From positions 1,426,001-1,490,000 of the forward strand of contig NZ_PGFJ01000002.1 of assembly GCF_002797815.1 (NCBI RefSeq): DNA of 64,000 bases, in the 5' to 3' direction. The DNA is from Mucilaginibacter auburnensis (GTDB lineage: Bacteria > Bacteroidota > Bacteroidia > Sphingobacteriales > Sphingobacteriaceae). This document shows positions 24,007-31,584 of this stretch, piece by piece (position 1 is the stretch's first letter; each line of letters begins with the position of its first letter). Below the pieces are notes generated by a model. The model was not told the DNA's origin. It did not search any database and was given only the letters and a program-made list of their open reading frames with translations. A program made the translations under genes and the position numbers.

Positions 24007-24690
24007 ATGAATGTTTTGATCATAGAGGATGAGGTTGCACTTGCCAAAGAGGTTGAAATATTTTTAACCAACCATAATTATATTTGCGAAGTATGCCACA
24101 CCGGTAAACAAGGCTCGGAAAAGGTAGCTATTAATTTATACGATTTTATTTTGATTGACCTTGGTCTGCCTGATTACGATGGCATGGACCTGCTTACAGA
24201 AGCCAAGCAACATAACCCCGATGCGGTTTGTATTATTTTAACTGCCCGGGCAGAAGTTTATGATCGGGTGCAGGGTCTTGATCAGGGCGCTGATGATTAT
24301 TTAGCCAAACCATTCTCGCTTTTAGAGTTGCAGAGTAGAATGCAGGCCATACTGCGCCGAAAGTTTGGCTTGAAGCAAAGCATTGTTCAACTGGGAGATT
24401 TTGCCATTAACTTAACCGACCGTACTATAACCTATAATGGCAGCGTTATTAACACCATCACTAAAAAGGAATTTGATTTAATAGCTTATTTAATTTTGCA
24501 TAAAAACCGCACGCTTACACGCACACAGCTAAGCGAGCATATTTGGGGCAGCATTATTAATGATGATTATGATTCAAACTATATAGATGCGCACATTAAA
24601 AACATACGCAAAAAGTTAAACGCCTACGCGCCGCCCGATTGGCTTGAAACCGTAAGGGGACTGGGTTATAAAATTACTTTACTCAACTAA
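24007..24690 (+). CDS. OmpR/PhoB-family response regulator
   Basis: The 227-residue protein has a receiver domain (1-115) with acidic pocket E7/D8/E9, phosphoacceptor D51 (LIDLGLPDYDG) and Lys in YLAKPFSL. It also has a C-terminal winged-helix DNA-binding domain (about 130-225; KEFDLIAYLILHKNRTLTRTQL, VRGLGYKI). It is immediately upstream of a histidine kinase, with which it forms a two-component pair. Target genes are not known; the exported proteins just upstream are candidates. Confidence 0.93.
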   Translation: MNVLIIEDEVALAKEVEIFLTNHNYICEVCHTGKQGSEKVAINLYDFILIDLGLPDYDGMDLLTEAKQHNPDAVCIILTARAEVYDRVQGLDQGADDYLAKPFSLLELQSRMQAILRRKFGLKQSIVQLGDFAINLTDRTITYNGSVINTITKKEFDLIAYLILHKNRTLTRTQLSEHIWGSIINDDYDSNYIDAHIKNIRKKLNAYAPPDWLETVRGLGYKITLLN

Positions 24691-24694
24691 AATA

Positions 24695-26029
24695 TTGAAA
24701 CTAAACACCAAACTCACGCTGTTCAATGCCATTTCAAAATTGGTAATAGCCGTGCTGTTTGTGTTACTGGTGCCGGTACTCATTGCTAATATTAGCCGCA
24801 ATTACGTTGATAATAAGCTGATAAGGCAAAAGAGCAAATTTTTGCAAATTGTTGAACAACAAGGCATTGAAGACTATATACCCTACGGTGAAACCTATGG
24901 CAGTTATTACCTGCCACTTAAAGACGAATATCTTACCATAGAGGTGGATACCGTTGCTAACGATATTATTGATACCATTAAAAATGAAAAGCGCTTGGTT
25001 GGGCGCGATACTATTGAATACCGCATATTAAGCCACGCGTTTAAGCTCAATAACCAAAAATACCTGCTTGAGATAGGCAAAAGTACTGCTACGCTTAATG
25101 ATACCAGTGCACCGCTGCAAAACATAGCATTTATGCTGTTGGTGGGCATGATACTACTTACTGTGCTGGCCGATCAGCTGTACACCAACTACCTGCTAAG
25201 GCCATTAGGCTTGATCATTAAAACCAAGCTATTGAACCGAAAGTTCCCCAACTTCGGGTCGTATAAAGAAATAAAAACCAACACTACCGACTTTCAATAC
25301 CTGGATCAAAGTATTCATAAAATGATAGAGGCTATTGAGGCTGCTTTTCAAAAAGAACGGGAGTTTATTTCAAATGCGTCGCATGAGTTAATGACGCCTA
25401 TATCCATTCTGCAATCAAAAATTGAGAACATGTTTGAGCGGGAGGATATAGCAGAAGACCTTAAACTGCGTATGCTGGAAATGCAGAAGATACTTAACAG
25501 ACTTAAAAGTATTACCAAAACATTACTGCTTATATCTCAAATTGAGAACGAACAGTTTTTGAAAGAGGATAAAGCCAGCATAAGAGAATTACTGCAGGAA
25601 GTGCATGATGAAATATCTGTAAGATTTGTTGAGCAAGATATTACCTGCACACTTATTATTCCCGATGATAAAACGTTGGTCAACATCAACCGTTTTTTGT
25701 TGTTCAATTTATTTTTCAACCTCATAAACAACGCTATTAAATACAACCGGCCTAACGGCGAGATAATGGTAGTAACTTCAATGGAAAATGAAAAATTGGT
25801 GATCAGTATTATTGATACCGGTATAGGCATTAGCGCTGAAGCATTGCCCTTTATATTTAACCGGTTTAAAAAATTCAGGCAATCTTTACAACAGGATAGT
25901 TTTGGACTGGGGCTGCCAATTGTTAAATCAATAGCTAACTTTCATGGTATTGAAATATCGGTTCAGTCTGAGGTTAATGAGGGTAGCACTTTTAAATTAA
26001 CTTTCCCGGCAGAGCTGTTAGAAAAATAA
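24695..26029 (+). CDS. Sensor histidine kinase
   Basis: The start is a TTG four bases after the regulator stop; no ATG is available before the first membrane segment. The 444-residue protein has membrane segments near 15-32 and 143-163 flanking a periplasmic sensor (about 33-142), a HisKA helix with H230 in NASHELMTPIS, and an ATPase domain with N-box NLINNAIKYNRP, G1 DTGIGIS, F-box FIFNRFKKF and G2 GLGLPIVKSI. It pairs with the regulator upstream. The signal is unknown. Confidence 0.92.
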   Translation: MKLNTKLTLFNAISKLVIAVLFVLLVPVLIANISRNYVDNKLIRQKSKFLQIVEQQGIEDYIPYGETYGSYYLPLKDEYLTIEVDTVANDIIDTIKNEKRLVGRDTIEYRILSHAFKLNNQKYLLEIGKSTATLNDTSAPLQNIAFMLLVGMILLTVLADQLYTNYLLRPLGLIIKTKLLNRKFPNFGSYKEIKTNTTDFQYLDQSIHKMIEAIEAAFQKEREFISNASHELMTPISILQSKIENMFEREDIAEDLKLRMLEMQKILNRLKSITKTLLLISQIENEQFLKEDKASIRELLQEVHDEISVRFVEQDITCTLIIPDDKTLVNINRFLLFNLFFNLINNAIKYNRPNGEIMVVTSMENEKLVISIIDTGIGISAEALPFIFNRFKKFRQSLQQDSFGLGLPIVKSIANFHGIEISVQSEVNEGSTFKLTFPAELLEK

Positions 26030-26098
26030 ATTTACATCCTATCCGTTTTAAACCAATTCAAGCTAAATTAGTCTAACGGAATACAAACAAATTTTAAG

Positions 26099-26824
26099 AT
26101 GAGTAAGCTGTCAAAAAGTGTTGCCGGATTTTTACTGGTAGCCTGGCTTTGTTTCAGTTCTTCAAACGCCGAGGCACAGTGGCGCGGCGCTTTTTGGGGA
26201 ACCGGGCCTTATATGGGTATGGGCTACGGCTTTGGCTGGGGAGGCTTTGGTTACTGGCCATGGTGGGGGTCGGGTTGGGGCATGGGTTTTTATCCGGGTG
26301 CCTATCAAAAACCTTACACAGGTCGTGGTTATAATGATCTGGGGTATCCTAATGAAGGTTTTCAATTAGGAGCAATGCCGCTTGGCTTTTATCCATTCTA
26401 CGTTGGCGCTGATTTATATTACTATACCAACGGTGCTTATTATCGCGCTAATGATACCGGTGGATATACCGTAACCAACCCGCCTGTTGGTGCAGCGGTG
26501 CCAACTTTGGGTAAAAATGTACATTCCGTTTTAATTAATGGCGCACAATATTATGAATATCGTGGTGTTTATTATACCCTTAAAACTAACACAAAAGGCG
26601 AAAAAGTATATATGGTTACCGGCGAGAATGGCGTTTTAAATACCCCTGATGGCAACATGGTTTTACCAAAGATCGGAACCACAATTAATAAACTACCAAA
26701 AGATAGCCAGAAAGTTACCTTAAAAGGGGTTGATTATTATGTTGATCCTGATGGCGTTTATTATGAGCCAATTATTAAAGATGGCAAAACCTTGTACAAG
26801 GTATCGAGTGTGCTATCTGAATAG
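26099..26824 (+). CDS. Secreted DUF6515-type protein with Gly/Trp/Tyr-rich N-terminus
   Basis: The 241-residue product has a signal peptide (cleavage near AEAQW, about 27) and a Gly/Trp/Tyr-rich stretch (about 28-80). A repeated pattern of YYYTNGAYYRAN, VTNPPVGAAVPTL and QYYEYRGVYYTL, as in DUF6515-like surface proteins of Bacteroidota, follows. A second YY-GVYYEP copy is near the end. Predicted periplasmic or cell-surface; role unknown. It ends in a strong bidirectional terminator. Confidence 0.75.
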   Translation: MSKLSKSVAGFLLVAWLCFSSSNAEAQWRGAFWGTGPYMGMGYGFGWGGFGYWPWWGSGWGMGFYPGAYQKPYTGRGYNDLGYPNEGFQLGAMPLGFYPFYVGADLYYYTNGAYYRANDTGGYTVTNPPVGAAVPTLGKNVHSVLINGAQYYEYRGVYYTLKTNTKGEKVYMVTGENGVLNTPDGNMVLPKIGTTINKLPKDSQKVTLKGVDYYVDPDGVYYEPIIKDGKTLYKVSSVLSE

Positions 26825-26854
26825 AAAAAATTTAACTCAAATACGTTAAAACAA

Positions 26855-26880
26855 ACAATGCCCGCTTACGCGGGCATTGT
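26855..26880. terminator. Bidirectional terminator
   Basis: A perfect 11-base stem, ACAATGCCCGC (26855-26865) with GCGGGCATTGT (26870-26880), has a four-base loop. It sits between the convergent DUF6515-type gene and the 166-residue gene, with A- and T-rich flanks. Confidence 0.85.
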
Positions 26881-26904
26881 AATTTATATTAATATCAATA
26901 AAAT

Positions 26905-27405
26905 TTAGTGTTTGGGTCCTTTTCCATGTCCTCTACCCGGACCATGTCCCGGAGGACCTCCTGCAGGGCCTCTTCCCGGACCTTTAGGTCCTTTGCCGGG
27001 TTTCCAATGGTTAACATACTTTACATCTTTACTGTTACGAATGATCACCTGATCATGACGGCCTTTGTAACCCACATATTTAGCGCGTATTACGTCTGCC
27101 CTTAACCATGGTCGTGGTTCGTTTACAACCACTTTATAGCCGTTATAAATATTGTAATTTGAATATCGTGCGGGCAATGCACGCGAGCGTACCCAAACGT
27201 TATTGTTTAAATAAACATACTGATGAGCGGGTACATCATAGTAAACGTCAATATCCGGCAGGTAATAATTCTCAACATAATCATAGCCAACCGGTCCCCA
27301 GGCTGGCTGCGCCCCAATGTTAACATTTAAGCTGATCTGCGCGTCGGCAGTTTTAAAAAGCAAAGTACTTAACAACAGAGCGGAAATTAAACTAATTTTT
27401 TTCAT
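26905..27405 (-). CDS. Secreted protein with a Gly/Pro/His/Lys-rich tail
   Basis: The 166-residue product has a signal peptide (cleavage near TADAQ, about 22). A Tyr-rich region (VENYYLPDIDVYYDVPAHQY) and a strand-rich core to about residue 130 follow. The low-complexity tail (about 135-166) is built of GKGPKG, GPGRGP, GHGPGRGHG repeats. No family recognised. The tail is positively charged and unlikely to be folded. It is divergent from no gene; upstream lies a protease gene in the same direction, separated by a terminator. Confidence 0.65.
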   Translation of the reverse strand: MKKISLISALLLSTLLFKTADAQISLNVNIGAQPAWGPVGYDYVENYYLPDIDVYYDVPAHQYVYLNNNVWVRSRALPARYSNYNIYNGYKVVVNEPRPWLRADVIRAKYVGYKGRHDQVIIRNSKDVKYVNHWKPGKGPKGPGRGPAGGPPGHGPGRGHGKGPKH

Positions 27406-27462
27406 AGCTATTGCATTTAATAAAGCTTATGACAAGTTTAAAAGCAAAAAGTTTACTCGCAA

Positions 27463-27493
27463 AAAAAGCGGTGCTTGCAGGGCACCGCTTTTT
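27463..27493 (-). terminator. Terminator of the S41 protease gene
   Basis: The stem AAAAAGCGGTGC (27463-27474) with GCACCGCTTTTT (27482-27493) is followed on the minus strand by a T-run. It lies 23 bases after the protease stop codon. Confidence 0.85.
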
Positions 27494-27516
27494 CTTATTC
27501 CATTACGGAGTAATGC

Positions 27517-29259
27517 TTATTTTTCATCCTTATTATCCGCAGCTGCTTTCTTATCAGCCATAGCTAAAACCGGTTTGCCAATAACTTTATAGTTACCATC
27601 GCCGCGCAAAATTGAAGTTATCAAGTTTTTATCCTGCAAAGTTTTTACAGCCTGGGCTAATTCTTTATCATATTTAAAGCCTGCTTCAAATCTGCCTTTT
27701 TCGTAGTAGTAACGAGACACGATCTCATCCTCTAAAGCTTGTTTAATTTCGGATTTATGAAGTTGAAGATCATTCTTTTTACTGTTCATTAACTTCGCTT
27801 TAAGAGATTCATATTCAGTCTGGATCTGGTCAAACTGCTTCTCTTTAGTTGCATCAGCTTTCAGAGCATCTAAAGTTCGCTCAGAGATAGTGTTATAAGT
27901 ATAATTCTTATCTGCCAGATACTTAACAAAGTCGTTGTACTCAGCATCGCTCAGACTAAATCCTTTTGGATCGCCTATTTTAGGATGCGAATCGCGGTAT
28001 TTAGTAGCATAGTCAAATAAAAACAATTTACCTATAAGCACTTGCGTAACGCTGGCATAGCGTTCTTGCTTTATAGACAGGTCGGGATAAATTCCACTAC
28101 CATCATAAACAGAGCGACCACCTTTTGTTTTGAACTCATGTATAAGCGAATCGGCAAATTTTAAAACGCTGCCATCGTCTTTACGGTGCGCATAATCCAA
28201 CTCTTGGATACAACGGCCTGATGGTACATAATATTTAGCGATAGTAATTTTAACCAAGCTGTTATATGGCAAAGGGAACGTTTGCTGAACCAATCCCTTA
28301 CCGTAGCTACGCTGACCAATCACTACCCCCCTATCCAGATCCTGCACAGCTCCTGCTACAATTTCTGATGCTGAAGCTGAGCGGTTGTTGATCAATACTA
28401 CCAAAGGCATATCAGGCGCTACTGCCGGCGACATGGTTTTATAATTAAAGCTTTTCTCTTTAAGCTTACCTTTTTGTACAACCACCTCGGTGCCTTGCGG
28501 TATAAACAAGTTAAGTATCTTTACAGCCTCCTGCAAAATACCACCACCATTTGAGCGGAGGTCAAGTATGATGCCTGTAGGGTTATTCTTTTTTAAAGCG
28601 ATAAGCGCGCTTGCTACCTCATCTCCTGAATTTTCTAAAAACTTATCCAGTTTAATATACCCCATATTGCCATCAACCATGCCGTAGTAAGATACATTAG
28701 GCTGCTTGATCTCATCGCGTACAACACTTTTTGTTAAAGTGTTCGCTTCACCATCACGTTTAACCACCAGCTTAACTGCAGTACCATTTGAACCTTTAAG
28801 CAAGGTGCTAACCTGATCGTTATTTTTGCCTTGCAGTGGCACGTCATTAATGGAGATGATCTGATCACCAGCCCTAACATCTGCTTTTTGTGCAGGGTAA
28901 GCTTCAAACACACTTGATACAAAAACTTTATTGTCTCTGATAAATATGCTTGCGCCAATACCACCGTACTGCGTACTTACGTAGTGTAATTTGTAATCTT
29001 CTATTTCTGATTCGGGAACAAATTCTGTGTAAGGATCAAGGCCATTGAGCATGGCATCGGCACCGGTTTTGAGCATCTCGGCCGAGTTAATGTCGTCAAC
29101 GTAGTTAACGTTTACCTCTTTATATAAAGAAGCAAATACCTCCAAATTTTTAGATATCTGGAAAAGGTCGTCTTTAAAACTCCATGTGCCTATTGCAAAT
29201 GCCAGCAAACCCGCCGACAAAACGATCTTTCTGTATTTTTTAATCACACCCACCTGCAT
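27517..29259 (-). CDS. C-terminal processing protease, S41 family
   Basis: The 580-residue protein has an N-terminal membrane or signal segment (about 10-26). A PDZ domain (about 95-180, with GGIGASI and VRAGDQIISIND) follows. The S41 catalytic core has the Ser cluster SASASEI (294-300) and Lys in GQRSYGKGLVQ (K321). The last third (about 420-580) is a helical Lys/Glu-rich extension seen in Bacteroidota CtpA-type proteases. Role: periplasmic processing or quality control of C-termini. Its terminator follows directly. The gene before it in the same direction codes for a small CsbD-like protein, 68 bases away. Confidence 0.92.
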   Translation of the reverse strand: MQVGVIKKYRKIVLSAGLLAFAIGTWSFKDDLFQISKNLEVFASLYKEVNVNYVDDINSAEMLKTGADAMLNGLDPYTEFVPESEIEDYKLHYVSTQYGGIGASIFIRDNKVFVSSVFEAYPAQKADVRAGDQIISINDVPLQGKNNDQVSTLLKGSNGTAVKLVVKRDGEANTLTKSVVRDEIKQPNVSYYGMVDGNMGYIKLDKFLENSGDEVASALIALKKNNPTGIILDLRSNGGGILQEAVKILNLFIPQGTEVVVQKGKLKEKSFNYKTMSPAVAPDMPLVVLINNRSASASEIVAGAVQDLDRGVVIGQRSYGKGLVQQTFPLPYNSLVKITIAKYYVPSGRCIQELDYAHRKDDGSVLKFADSLIHEFKTKGGRSVYDGSGIYPDLSIKQERYASVTQVLIGKLFLFDYATKYRDSHPKIGDPKGFSLSDAEYNDFVKYLADKNYTYNTISERTLDALKADATKEKQFDQIQTEYESLKAKLMNSKKNDLQLHKSEIKQALEDEIVSRYYYEKGRFEAGFKYDKELAQAVKTLQDKNLITSILRGDGNYKVIGKPVLAMADKKAAADNKDEK

Positions 29260-29327
29260 TTAGTAAAAGTTAGAATTATAAAAATACAAAAAATAGATCT
29301 GTATTAATAAGACACTTAACAGAGTTT

Positions 29328-29543
29328 TTACAGTCTGTTATTGTCTATATTAACCAAAGCTTTTTTTAGCGTGAACACCACATACTCACGTTTACGGTTC
29401 ACCAGGTGCATTAAGTTATTTATTAGAGCTTCTTCCTGACCTTCGGTGTAATTCAATTGCTCATCAGAAAGATGGTTATACTTTCTTTGTATTTTAATTT
29501 TTACGCGTTCCCAGTCTTTATTACTGATGCTTACCTCTGCCAT
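29328..29543 (-). CDS. Small CsbD/YjbJ-like protein
   Basis: The 71-residue protein resembles the CsbD stress-protein pattern: DWERVKIKIQRKYNHLSDEQL (helical, W-x-x-x-K-x-x-x-x-x-K-Y), then TEGQEEALINNLMHL. Predicted helical and soluble. The likeness is partial and the function of the family is poorly defined. It is in the same direction as the S41 protease gene and 68 bases from it. Confidence 0.6.
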   Translation of the reverse strand: MAEVSISNKDWERVKIKIQRKYNHLSDEQLNYTEGQEEALINNLMHLVNRKREYVVFTLKKALVNIDNNRL

Positions 29544-29671
29544 GTTTAATTATTTTGCACAAATATAAAAATAACCTGATTTGCATTACCCAAAAAATTG
29601 GTACAGCAATTGCTAATATCATAAATTAATGGGTTTATTAGCCCTATTTTTAACAACCTTATAATTCTGTT

Positions 29672-30253
29672 ATGAAAAAGTATTTATTAAGTGCAGCACT
29701 GCTTATAGCTGTGAGCATAAGCGCCCACGCACAATTTAGCTTAGGAGTAAAAGGTGGCGTAAATTTTTCAAAGATAACTACTGATAATTTAAACGAATCA
29801 ACAGTTGCAGGCTATCAGGCAGGTTTGTTTGGCCGTATAGGCACAGGCGTTTACGTTCAACCGGAGCTTTATTTGAGCAGCAAAGGCGGTAAGTTCAATT
29901 CAAATAACAACGGCACCAACTACAGTGGCGATGTTAAATTCACTACGCTGAACGTTCCATTATTAGTGGGTACCGCAATTGGAGATGACGACCTGAACTT
30001 TCGCATAATGGGTGGCCCTATCTACTCATACATTATGGATCAGAGTAAAAACTTCTCTGCTAACTTTGGTGGAGCTTATGCAGATTTTGGCAATTACAAC
30101 AAAAGCACTTTAGGATTTCAGGTAGGTGCAGGTGTTGATATTGGCTCAATTACTGCAGACTTGCGTTATGAGGGCGGCTTAACTAAACTGAATGAAAATT
30201 ATGGTCAGCGTCAAAACCTTTGGGCGTTGAGTATTGGATTTAAAATATTTTAG
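29672..30253 (+). CDS. Outer-membrane beta-barrel (porin-family) protein
   Basis: The 193-residue product has a signal peptide (cleavage near AHAQF, about 20) and the standard opening of the Bacteroidota small beta-barrel family, FSLGVKGGVNFSKI. Alternating strands and a conserved closing strand (LRYEGGLTKLNE, LWALSIGFKIF ending in Phe) follow. Eight strands are expected. Role unknown; location outer membrane. A hairpin with a T-run follows 28 bases after the stop. Confidence 0.8.
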   Translation: MKKYLLSAALLIAVSISAHAQFSLGVKGGVNFSKITTDNLNESTVAGYQAGLFGRIGTGVYVQPELYLSSKGGKFNSNNNGTNYSGDVKFTTLNVPLLVGTAIGDDDLNFRIMGGPIYSYIMDQSKNFSANFGGAYADFGNYNKSTLGFQVGAGVDIGSITADLRYEGGLTKLNENYGQRQNLWALSIGFKIF

Positions 30254-30281
30254 TCTGACCTGTGATTGAAAGATTTCCTAT

Positions 30282-30314
30282 AAAAAGCCTTCTGATTTAG
30301 TCGGGAGGCTTTTT
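30282..30314 (+). terminator. Terminator after the beta-barrel gene
   Basis: AAAAAGCCT (30282-30290) pairs with AGGCTTTTT (30306-30314), extended by further weaker pairs, followed by Ts. Confidence 0.8.
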
Positions 30315-30422
30315 TATATTGAACGCTGAATGAAGAATATAGAGTTATGAAGTAGTTTTATACTCATTTCGAAGCTTGGTGTTCAATACTTAGAGTGCCT
30401 ATTTTTTGGTACAAAAGGTTTT

Positions 30423-30458
30423 AAAAAAGTAAAGCCCCTGATGGGCAGGGGCCTTTAC
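30423..30458 (-). terminator. Strong terminator of the tRNA-like RNA unit
   Basis: On the minus strand GTAAAG-G-CCCCTG pairs with CAGGGG-CTTTAC (one bulged G, five-base loop) and a run of six Ts follows. It lies 34 bases downstream of tRNA-like copy B and closes the transcription unit that starts near 30.785 kb. Confidence 0.88.
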
Positions 30459-30491
30459 TAACCAATTATAAACCTAAATTATGAGAAGAGC

Positions 30492-30606
30492 TGTAGGAGA
30501 AGGAGTCGAACCTTCACAGAGTGGTTATGCTTATTACTAAGCGTTTCCCATTATCTCCGCCACCGCGACGAGGAGGTGTGTCTGCCAAAAATTTCACCAT
30601 CCCACA
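30492..30606 (-). ncRNA. tRNA-like RNA, copy B (115 nt)
   Basis: Minus-strand RNA with a 7-bp acceptor-like stem (TGTGGGA with TCCTACA, one G:U). A tRNA-Leu-like D-arm follows (GTG...CAC stem; GG in the D-loop), and the T-arm is canonical (GAAGG-TTCGACT-CCTTC). The nominal anticodon arm is CCTCC-TCGTCGC-GGTGG, with a central U-U mismatch and no purine at position 37, so it would not read codons normally. The variable region holds an added hairpin GCTTA-GTAA-TAAGC. The 5' part is almost identical to copy A (30633-30743). No CCA is encoded. A linker hairpin AATTCAC-TGGC-GTGAATT (30613-30630) separates the copies. Aminoacylation is not known. Confidence 0.65.
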
Positions 30607-30632
30607 GTATTTAATTCACGCCAGTGAATTGC

Positions 30633-30743
30633 TGTTGGGGAAGGATTCGAACCTCCACAGAGTGGTTAGCCCGCTTCGGGTTTCCCATGATCTCCGCCAC
30701 CGGGACAAGGAGGTGTGTCTGCCAAAAATTTCACCACCCAACA
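30633..30743 (-). ncRNA. tRNA-like RNA, copy A (111 nt)
   Basis: Minus-strand RNA with a perfect 7-bp acceptor-like stem (TGTTGGG / CCCAACA), the same Leu-like D-arm as copy B and a canonical T-arm (GGAGG-TTCGAAT-CCTTC, with one G:U pair). The nominal anticodon arm is CCTCC-TTGTCCC-GGTGG with the same U-U mismatch; in both copies the nominal 34-36 triplet is GUC. The long variable region contains a hairpin CCCG-AAG-CGGG at the place where copy B has GCTTA-GTAA-TAAGC, so stem pairing is kept while sequence changes. It is the first of the two RNAs after the promoter at 30792-30823. What it does is not known. Confidence 0.65.
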
Positions 30744-30791
30744 TTATAATATTTTAAAGAGCGTCGATTAGGTTTTTCCGATTGCTTGATA

Positions 30792-30823
30792 CAAAAGTAA
30801 TACAGCTGCACCTTTCTTGCAAA
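30792..30823 (-). promoter_or_regulatory. Bacteroidota-type promoter of the tRNA-like RNA unit
   Basis: On the minus strand TTTG (30823-30820) and TACTTTTG (30799-30792) match TTTG and TAnnTTTG exactly, with a 20-base spacer. The predicted start lies about 40 bases upstream of copy A. Confidence 0.7.
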
Positions 30824-30896
30824 TATTTCAACAAATTTATTTTATTTTTATACAAATTTTAATTAAACTTGTATTTAAATATTGAAATTCAAATTT

Positions 30897-31388
30897 ATGT
30901 CCCACAGAAAAGCGCAAAATTTAGAAATTGATAATCTGGATATACAGATTTTGTCAATATTGATGAAAAATGCAACCACCCCCTACACCGAGATCGCCAA
31001 GGAATTGATCGTGTCCGGTGGTACCATACACGTGCGTATGAAAAAGCTGGAGGAGATGGGCGTAATTAAAGGTGCAAGCCTTGAAGTTGACCCCCAAAAG
31101 CTGGGTTATGACATTACTGCCTTCCTGGGTATATTCCTTGAAAAAGGGTCGCAATACACCGAAGCGGTTAAACAATTAAAAGCGATTAAAGAGATTGTGG
31201 AGCTGCATTACACTACCGGCTTATACAGTATTTTTGCCAAAATAATTTGCCATGATACTAACCACCTGCGTGAGGTTTTGAATGAGCACATACAAAATGT
31301 AAAAGGTATTCAACGTACCGAGACATTTATTTCATTGGAAGAGACCATAAGAAGACAAATAACGCTTGAACAGCATGATGGTCATTAA
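30897..31388 (+). CDS. Lrp/AsnC family transcriptional regulator
   Basis: An in-frame TTG at 30882 exists, but ATG 30897 (163 residues) is preferred. The N-terminal helix-turn-helix (LDIQILSILMKNATTPYTEIAKEL, VSGGTIHVRMKKLEEMGVI) and the C-terminal RAM ligand-binding domain (about 75-155) are typical. A Gly/Thr-containing loop in LHYTTGLYSIFAK is at the expected ligand site. The effector is unknown; the family responds to amino acids. The gene is divergent from the tRNA-like RNA unit. Confidence 0.92.
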   Translation: MSHRKAQNLEIDNLDIQILSILMKNATTPYTEIAKELIVSGGTIHVRMKKLEEMGVIKGASLEVDPQKLGYDITAFLGIFLEKGSQYTEAVKQLKAIKEIVELHYTTGLYSIFAKIICHDTNHLREVLNEHIQNVKGIQRTETFISLEETIRRQITLEQHDGH

Positions 31389-31463
31389 AACCACCTGCTA
31401 ATGTGCTTTTTTTCTGACATAAAATTATAACCGGAAGCCCCTGCCGGCAAACTCTTAAAAACT

Positions 31464-31495
31464 AAAACCTGCTTTTTAACAAAGCAGGTTTTTTT
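31464..31495 (+). terminator. Terminator after the Lrp-type gene
   Basis: AAAACCTGCTTT (31464-31475) pairs with AAAGCAGGTTTT, followed by a T-run to 31495. Confidence 0.85.
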
Positions 31496-31584
31496 ATGCG
31501 CTTATTTAACATTAATTAACAACCTCACGTTTTATTGTTTTACTCAAATAACTGCATCTTAGCGGCTACTTACGGCACTTTAAC

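Noticed and set aside
30492..30743. Two ordinary tRNA genes
   Set aside because: D- and T-arms fit, but the anticodon arm has a mismatch, position 37 is not a purine and the variable region is about 40 nt with an inserted hairpin. They are reported as tRNA-like RNAs instead.
30492..30743. CRISPR-like repeat array
   Set aside because: Only two copies, about 115 bases each, with tRNA-type structure rather than short direct repeats and unique spacers.
30521..30757. Plus-strand reading frame of 78 codons across the tRNA-like unit
   Set aside because: It runs antisense through both structured RNAs and has no homology-like features; the RNA structures, promoter and terminator on the minus strand explain the sequence.
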